Positions 58,648 through 64,000 of a stretch of DNA of 64,000 bases are shown in pieces. This DNA is from RGIG1918 sp964570895 (lineage in GTDB: Bacteria; Cyanobacteriota; Vampirovibrionia; Gastranaerophilales; Gastranaerophilaceae). Where the stretch lies: contig CAZMZD010000005.1 in the NCBI GenBank assembly GCA_964570895.1, forward strand, positions 1 through 64,000, given 5' to 3'. The notes under the pieces were generated by a model that had not been told where the DNA came from, did no database searches, and saw nothing but the letters and a program-made list of their open reading frames with translations. How positions within the stretch are numbered: position 1 is the stretch's first letter; every line of letters begins with the position of its first letter. The position numbers were made by a program, and so were the translations under genes.

Positions 58648-59786
58648 TATTTCTTATCTTCTTTAGTTTCTTTTTTAAGGTTTTCTTTTTGCGCTTTTGC
58701 TTGTTCGCTTAAAGTTTTTTGCATTTGTGCGTTAATAACGGTTGGGTCATATTGTTTGTCGTTATACACAACTTTTGCATTTGCTTTCAAACCTTCGAAA
58801 AGTTTTTGCATAACTTCAACTTTTTTAGATTGAATTAAATATGCTTCAATTTCATCTTTAACTTTTTCGAATGGTTGAACACCTGCGCGAGCTCTGTCTG
58901 TCACGATAATAATATGATAACCGTAATTTGTTTTAACAACAGCGCCTACAGTATTCACTTTGAGATTAAATGCAGCTTCAGAAAATTCAGGAACCATATG
59001 TTCTTTTGCAAAGAAGCCTAAATCACCGCCACGAGCTGCGCTCATTGTGTCTGCTGAATATTCTTTAGCAAGTTTTGCAAAATCTGCTTGGTTTTGCACT
59101 GCTTTAGCACGCACTTCGTTTGCTATTTTTTCTTTTTCAGCCATTTTTTCTGCAATTTTCGCTTCAATTGCTTTTGCGTCTAGTTTGCCAAATTTATCTT
59201 GGTTGATAATATCTTGTCTAAATTTATCAGGATTTGCTTCAATTAAGATGTGGCTTGCGCGAACTCTATCGGGATAATTAAATTGTTTTTTGTTTGCATT
59301 GTAATATTTTTTGCAATCTTCTTCGGTGATGTTGATTTTTTCAACAGAGTTAACAAGTTTGCCGATTTTAATTTCTTCTGCCATATCTTGTTCAAATTGT
59401 TTTCTTGAAACATTATTTTCTTTCAAGAATTGAGCAAGTTTATCAGCGCCGCCAATTTTTTCTTTTAATTCTTCTTCATATTTTTTCAAATCTTCCGGAG
59501 TTGCTTTAATCTCTCTTTTGTCCATTTCTTGAGCAATAATTTCTTTAATTACAAGCTCGTTTGTTATTTTGTCTTTCATAATAAGCGCAAAAACAGAGTT
59601 CGGGTCTTTTAATTGTTCAGCCATATATGAAAATTGAGGTTGTGACATTATTTGCTTTTCAATTTTTTTGTAGTCTGATTTGTAAATTGGTTTGTCGTTT
59701 ACGGTGATAATTCCTTCTCCGCCAGAGCAGCCAACTAATGCCACAGATGTTGCAAGTGCAACTAGAGCAACTTTTAAAGATTTCAT
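58647..59786 (-). CDS. Periplasmic PpiC-type peptidyl-prolyl isomerase lipoprotein (SurA/PrsA-like)
   Basis: 379 residues. A lipoprotein signal (MKSLKVALVALATSVALVGC, lipidated Cys20) is followed by a SurA-type N-terminal helical chaperone region (about 25-170). The parvulin domain has RASHILIEAN, ARGGDLGFFAKEHMVPEFSE and TNYGYHIIIV. The protein folds exported proteins. Residues 195-235 carry an Ala/Lys/Glu-rich coiled insertion in the parvulin domain. ATG 59786 is chosen over 59810 because AAAGGAG lies 7 nt upstream and the lipobox fits. Coupled to rfaE2 downstream. Confidence 0.92.
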   Translation of the reverse strand: MKSLKVALVALATSVALVGCSGGEGIITVNDKPIYKSDYKKIEKQIMSQPQFSYMAEQLKDPNSVFALIMKDKITNELVIKEIIAQEMDKREIKATPEDLKKYEEELKEKIGGADKLAQFLKENNVSRKQFEQDMAEEIKIGKLVNSVEKINITEEDCKKYYNANKKQFNYPDRVRASHILIEANPDKFRQDIINQDKFGKLDAKAIEAKIAEKMAEKEKIANEVRAKAVQNQADFAKLAKEYSADTMSAARGGDLGFFAKEHMVPEFSEAAFNLKVNTVGAVVKTNYGYHIIIVTDRARAGVQPFEKVKDEIEAYLIQSKKVEVMQKLFEGLKANAKVVYNDKQYDPTVINAQMQKTLSEQAKAQKENLKKETKEDKK

Positions 59787-59796
59787 ATTAACTCCT

Positions 59797-62700
59797 TTAT
59801 TGTTCATCACTAACTATTATCCTTGAAATATCATACATTAAATCGGACAAAATGTTAAATATTTTGTCAAAGTCAAAATAACGTTTGTTAACAATCAAAA
59901 TCCCCTTGGTGCCATCTGTCAGCTTTGGCGGGGCTTTGTATGTAATAAGAGAGAAAATTTCTGGTTTTAATTTTCTTCTTAATAAATTCCACTCGCCAAG
60001 CGAATATGGGGTGTAAATTCTTATATTGTCTTGAGTTTCCTGTATTCTTGAAAAATTTAAATTTGTTGCAAGAAGCCTTAATTTTATTAACTTTATTAAG
60101 TTGCACACGCTCTCGGGCAATTTTGAAAATCTATCTCTTAAGCTTGCCTCAGTGTCTTCTAACTCGCTTAAAGATTTCACATCGCTTAGTTTTTTATATT
60201 CAAGCATTTTTTGGTCGTATGAGCCTACCCAATTATCCGGAATATAAGCGTCCGCGTTTATGTCAATAATTGAAGGTTCTTGCGCTTTTGTATATGTTTT
60301 CCCTTCTTTATGTGCTTTAATTTCAGACACGGCTTCTTCTAAAAGTTCGCAATATGTATCAAAACCGACAGTTGCCATATGCCCATGTTGCTTTGAGCCA
60401 AGAATGTTTCCAACCCCCCTAATCTCTATATCTCTAAGGGCTATTTGATAGCCGGAACCAAGGGAAGTGAAATCTTTAATTGCGTTCAATCTTTTTTGAG
60501 CGTCTTCGTTTAATACTTTATTATTTTTTACAAAACAATAGCAAAACGCTTGTCTTTCGCTTCTTCCGACGCGCCCGCGAAGCTGATAAAGCTGTGCAAG
60601 CCCTAATCTATCGGCGTCATCAATTATAATTGTGTTAACGTTTGGAAGGTCGAGCCCTGATTCAATAATTGTGGTGCAGAGCAGAATGTCAAAATTTTTA
60701 AGTGCAAAATCATTGAAAATGTCCTCCAGCTGCCCTTCCGGCATTTGCCCGTGTGCGACAGCAATTTTTATATTCGGCATAAGCTCTTCAAGATTTTTTT
60801 TGACAGTGTAAATTGAGTCAATTCTGTTGTGCAAGAAAAATACTTGCCCGCCTCTTGAAATTTCAAAATCAATTGCATTTTTTATATATTTTACATCTTC
60901 AAAGCCAACATAAGTTCTGATTGGAAGCCTGTTTTTAGGGGGCGTGTTAATAATCGACATGTTTTTAATGCCGGATAGCGCCATGTTTAACGTTCTTGGA
61001 ATTGGGGTCGCACTAAGCGAGAGTACATCTATATTTTCTTTGTACTCTTTAATTTTTTCTTTGTGCCTTACACCAAATTTGTGTTCTTCATCTATCACTA
61101 AAAGCCCAAGTTTTTTGGGTTTTATATCTTTTTGCAAAATTCTATGAGTGCCAATTACGACATCAACTTTGCCTTCTTCTAAATCGCGCACAATTTGTGT
61201 TTGTTCTTTTTTGGATTTAAAACGGGATAATTCTTCAACTCGAATTGAAAATGGCGCGAACCTTTCTTGAAGGGTGAGCGCGTGTTGATGGGTTAAAATT
61301 GTTGTGGGCGAAAGCATTAGGGCTTGATGACCGGACATAACACATTTAAATATTGCGCGAAGCGCAACTTCTGTTTTCCCATATCCGACATCGGCACAAA
61401 TTAGCCTGTCCATCGGATAATCAAGCTCCATATCTGCCTTAACTTCTTCAATTGCTTTTAATTGGTCCGGTGTTTCAACCCATTCAAACGCGTCTTCAAG
61501 TTCGACTTGCCAAGGCGTATCAACATCAAACGCTATCCCTTTAGACATTTTTCTTTTTGCGTAAAGGTCAATTAAGTCTTGCGCCACAATTTCAACATTT
61601 TGCTTAACTTTTGATTTTATTTTATTCCAAGCAGAGCCGCCCATTTTTGATAAAGTTGGCTTAAGTGCGCCTTCGCCACGATATCTGTGCAATAAGTTTA
61701 TCTGCTCTGCAGGCATATAAAGCTTATCTGTTCCTTGAAAAAGAATTGTCAGATAATCCTTCAAGCATCCTTCATTTTCAATTTTTGATATCCCTGCAAA
61801 AAGCCCTATACCATGCACTGCATGAACCACATAATCGCCTTCTTTTATATCATTTACGGATTCTATAAAGTCAATTGATTGCTTGTTTTTTGAATATTTT
61901 GCAAAAAATGTTTGCTTTTTACGTTTGTTAAAAATTTCTTTGTCTGTTAGATAAATTTTCTTTTTGCCCTCAAGCTCAAACATCCCGCCTTGCGCGATAA
62001 GCCCTGCAAAGCTAACTGAATTAACAGGAATTTCATATTCTTTTAAGATTTCTTCGAGCCTTTGTTTATATAGGGTTGAAAGTGTTATTTCTGAATTCCC
62101 CCTGTTTTCTTTTATAAAATTCGCAAATAATTCCATAGAAGAGTTGAAATCAGGCGGAAGTGAGCTTTCAAAATCAATTGTTTCAAGGTTTGTTATAAAA
62201 GAATCAAAACTAAATTTTGTGAAATGGGATGTTTTTTCAAAAATTTCTTCAGCTTCAATGTGGTTTTTTGCGCTAAGCGGAAATTTTAGCGGCGAGTTTT
62301 TGCTTTCTTCAAATTCTGTGTTTAAAATTTCTGAATATCGTTTAATATCTTCTGAAATAATTGTGTAATCATCAAAAACTAAAAGATAATCTTTAAAATT
62401 TTCTAAAATTGAACCTGAACTTTGCGCAAAATATTCCCCGTAATATTCAATTCCGTCAAAATAGCCTTGCGTGTCAAGCTTTTCCGATATTTCAGAATAA
62501 TCACATTTTTTGTTTTTCTTTATCTCTTTTTTTAGATTTTCTTTTGAGTTTTCATCTAATATAAATTTATAAAGCGGCGCAATTTCAATGTTTTCAATAT
62601 GTTTAATGCTTTTTTGTGTGCTAACATCAAACATTCTAATGCTCTCTACCGTGTCTGCGAAAAATTCAATTCTAACGGGGTTTATTTCGTGCGTATAGAT

Positions 62701-63201
62701 ATCTAAAATATCCCCGCGAAGCGAAAATTCGCCAATGTCTGAAACTTTAGATGTGCCCCTATAGCCAAGTTTTATAAGTTTTTGGGCAATTTTTGTGTAA
62801 TCTATGTTTTGGTTTTTTGAAATTTTTATCGAATTTTCTGCGTAAAAATCTTTTGTTGGAAATTTTTCAAACAATACTTTGTGGTTGGCAATAACGAGGT
62901 TTGAATTTGAAAGATACGACTTAATTTGAGTTGATAAAATGTAGGGATTATGCGGCACATCTTCATAAAACTTTGCTTCTTGGGCGGGCAAAAATTCAGA
63001 CGTTATATCAAACAAAGTTTCTAAATCTTTTTTGTAAGAAAGTGCCTTTTGCTCATTTTCCACAACAAAAAGCACTTTTTTATTTTCTAAAAACCCTTTA
63101 AGAAGTTCTAATTTCAAAGGATAATTTACACCTGTTAACACAAGGTGTTCTTTTAGATTTTTCTTTATTACAAATTCAATTCTCTTGTTCAATTTGCTCA
63201 A
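59797..63201 (-). CDS. mfd: Transcription-repair coupling factor Mfd
   Basis: 1134 residues, the usual size. Mfd removes RNA polymerase stalled at DNA lesions and recruits UvrA. An N-terminal UvrB-like module is followed by the polymerase-binding domain (EGDYVVHAVHGIGLFAGI) and a RecG-like helicase with Walker A ADVGYGKTEVALRA, VIDEEHKFGVRHKE, SATPIPRTL and RVGRSERQAFCY. The C-terminal autoinhibitory domain is present. The start is TTG 63201, overlapping the trpB stop by 26 nt; a second TTG lies at 63192. The 3' end stops 10 nt before the PpiC gene's start. Confidence 0.97.
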   Translation of the reverse strand: MSKLNKRIEFVIKKNLKEHLVLTGVNYPLKLELLKGFLENKKVLFVVENEQKALSYKKDLETLFDITSEFLPAQEAKFYEDVPHNPYILSTQIKSYLSNSNLVIANHKVLFEKFPTKDFYAENSIKISKNQNIDYTKIAQKLIKLGYRGTSKVSDIGEFSLRGDILDIYTHEINPVRIEFFADTVESIRMFDVSTQKSIKHIENIEIAPLYKFILDENSKENLKKEIKKNKKCDYSEISEKLDTQGYFDGIEYYGEYFAQSSGSILENFKDYLLVFDDYTIISEDIKRYSEILNTEFEESKNSPLKFPLSAKNHIEAEEIFEKTSHFTKFSFDSFITNLETIDFESSLPPDFNSSMELFANFIKENRGNSEITLSTLYKQRLEEILKEYEIPVNSVSFAGLIAQGGMFELEGKKKIYLTDKEIFNKRKKQTFFAKYSKNKQSIDFIESVNDIKEGDYVVHAVHGIGLFAGISKIENEGCLKDYLTILFQGTDKLYMPAEQINLLHRYRGEGALKPTLSKMGGSAWNKIKSKVKQNVEIVAQDLIDLYAKRKMSKGIAFDVDTPWQVELEDAFEWVETPDQLKAIEEVKADMELDYPMDRLICADVGYGKTEVALRAIFKCVMSGHQALMLSPTTILTHQHALTLQERFAPFSIRVEELSRFKSKKEQTQIVRDLEEGKVDVVIGTHRILQKDIKPKKLGLLVIDEEHKFGVRHKEKIKEYKENIDVLSLSATPIPRTLNMALSGIKNMSIINTPPKNRLPIRTYVGFEDVKYIKNAIDFEISRGGQVFFLHNRIDSIYTVKKNLEELMPNIKIAVAHGQMPEGQLEDIFNDFALKNFDILLCTTIIESGLDLPNVNTIIIDDADRLGLAQLYQLRGRVGRSERQAFCYCFVKNNKVLNEDAQKRLNAIKDFTSLGSGYQIALRDIEIRGVGNILGSKQHGHMATVGFDTYCELLEEAVSEIKAHKEGKTYTKAQEPSIIDINADAYIPDNWVGSYDQKMLEYKKLSDVKSLSELEDTEASLRDRFSKLPESVCNLIKLIKLRLLATNLNFSRIQETQDNIRIYTPYSLGEWNLLRRKLKPEIFSLITYKAPPKLTDGTKGILIVNKRYFDFDKIFNILSDLMYDISRIIVSDEQ

Positions 63202-64000
63202 TTAGTCTTTCGCAGTCTTTATCGCCTCTGCCTGATAAGTTTACTATAACAATATCACTTTTTTCCGTTTTTGGCATTAATTCTTCAAGATACGCAAGTG
63301 CATGAGCGGATTCAATCGCAGGAACAACTCCTTCTGTGTGTGAAAGTAGTTTAAAGGCTTTAACTGCTTCTTTGTCTGTAATTGGGTAGTATTGCGCGCG
63401 CCCTGTGTCTTTTAGGTAGCAATGTTCAGGGCCGGAGCCTGGGTAGTCTATTCCTGCTGAAATGCTATACGATTCGCGAACTTCGCCATTTTTATCAACG
63501 AGTGTATATTGGCGCATTCCATGAAGAATAACTTTTTCGCCTTTTGTGAGGCTTGCGCCGTGAAATTCTGTGTCGACCCCTCTTCCGCCTGCTTCAAGCC
63601 CGATGAGCTTCACGTCTTTATCATCTATAAAGTTATAGAAAATTCCAAGCGAGTTGCTTCCGCCGCCAACGCAAGCAAGAACGTAGCTTGGCAACTTGCC
63701 CTCAAGTGCCATAATTTGCTCTTTTGTTTCTTGCCCGATAATTGACTGAAAAGTGCGCACAATAAGCGGATACGGGTGCGGGCCAACGGTTGAACCCAGC
63801 ACGTAAAAAACTTCATCTGCATACTTAACTAAATAATCAATCGCTGCGTCCACTGCCTCTTTTAAGGTTTTTGTCCCAAATTCAACAGGCTGCACCTCGG
63901 CTCCAAGCAGGCGCATTCTATCAACATTTAATTTTTGCCTTTTCATATCTTCGCTTCCCATAAACACTGTGCATTTCATGCCAAGAAATGCTGCAACGGT
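63176..64000 (-). CDS. trpB: Tryptophan synthase beta chain (N-terminus beyond the window)
   Basis: The last 275 residues of about 395. TrpB joins indole and serine with pyridoxal phosphate. The frame continues through base 64000, reading TVAAFLGMKCTVFMGSEDM, so the Met at 63979 is internal. Present are the phosphate loop ACVGGGSNSLGIF, GLEAGGRGVDT, AGIDYPGSGPEH and the C-terminal VIVNLSGRGDKD. The PLP lysine lies outside the window. The stop overlaps the mfd start, so the two may be cotranscribed. Confidence 0.97.
   Translation of the reverse strand, partial: TVAAFLGMKCTVFMGSEDMKRQKLNVDRMRLLGAEVQPVEFGTKTLKEAVDAAIDYLVKYADEVFYVLGSTVGPHPYPLIVRTFQSIIGQETKEQIMALEGKLPSYVLACVGGGSNSLGIFYNFIDDKDVKLIGLEAGGRGVDTEFHGASLTKGEKVILHGMRQYTLVDKNGEVRESYSISAGIDYPGSGPEHCYLKDTGRAQYYPITDKEAVKAFKLLSHTEGVVPAIESAHALAYLEELMPKTEKSDIVIVNLSGRGDKDCERLIEQIEQEN

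Noticed and set aside
63176..63979. Complete 267-residue gene starting at Met 63979
   Set aside because: The frame continues past the window end with TrpB sequence, so this is an internal Met of a truncated trpB.
1..64000. tRNA, rRNA, prophage, integron or complete insertion sequence
   Set aside because: No tRNA-like cloverleaf, rRNA segment, integrase, phage structural gene or transposase was recognised in any gap or frame.

Overview
The window reads as chromosomal DNA of an AT-rich, diderm, fermentative, non-photosynthetic relative of cyanobacteria, most likely a gut Vampirovibrionia/Melainabacteria (Gastranaerophilales-like). Four things point this way. The ATP synthase genes run a, c, b', b, delta, alpha, gamma with beta and epsilon absent, which is the cyanobacterial arrangement with two b-type subunits. 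LptD, MlaD and an RfaE2-type heptose-1-phosphate adenylyltransferase indicate an LPS-bearing outer membrane. AdhE and PPDK suggest anaerobic fermentation, and no photosynthesis or respiratory gene is seen. Many proteins are of the unknown, TPR-rich or 'FTLAEVL' pilin type. The lineage is an inference; no rRNA or tRNA gene was recognised.

Layout. 1-590: duplicated palindromic repeats. 590-2810: a glycine-zipper protein, then the rplJ-rplL operon with an L10 leader. 2850-4260: an HNH protein and a repeat island. 4265-9254: adhE (minus), then hsp20, speB, a TPR protein and a glutaredoxin. 9256-12551: a minus-strand signalling cluster (TPR membrane protein, single-domain response regulator, histidine kinase, orphan winged-helix protein). 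12842-22914: ATP synthase, an M16 peptidase, dnaB and a membrane protein. 23026-26130: a zinc-finger/TM protein, a secreted coiled-coil protein and a group 2-like sigma factor. 26424-29550: two paralogous membrane-anchored proteins in a repeat-rich island. 29550-33879 (minus): ppdK, a type IV pilin-like protein and a PanE-like reductase. 34021-37871: rimP-nusA-formyltransferase-dus-GIY-YIG. 37952-42222: a divergent GH13 enzyme and a TPR protein. 42267-44024: a DUF1858 protein followed by a degenerate hybrid-cluster-protein homologue. 44025-47849 (minus): U32-like, TPR and PilZ proteins. 48132-50888: a small flagellin locus and maf. 50926-55910 (minus): lptD, an M23 hydrolase, a 35-residue membrane peptide and an SNase/PLD nuclease. 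55980-58200: PHP, HIT, cobO and mlaD. 58180-64000 (minus): rfaE2, a PpiC lipoprotein, mfd and trpB (cut by the window edge).

The most interesting signals lie in promoters and diverged proteins. (1) At least six genes have a -10 hexamer ending exactly 6 nt before the ATG and no real Shine-Dalgarno sequence, which predicts leaderless mRNAs. (2) Four genes of unknown function share a promoter-like block (GGCAATT, then TATTAA at a fixed distance), one of them divergent from an alternative sigma-factor gene. (3) The flagellin and a nearby unknown gene carry FliA/sigma28-like promoters with the same 12-nt spacer. (4) A hybrid-cluster-protein homologue that has apparently lost most metal ligands sits beside its usual DUF1858 partner. 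(5) A 35-codon membrane peptide, unlikely to be annotated because of its size, is coupled to the M23 hydrolase gene.
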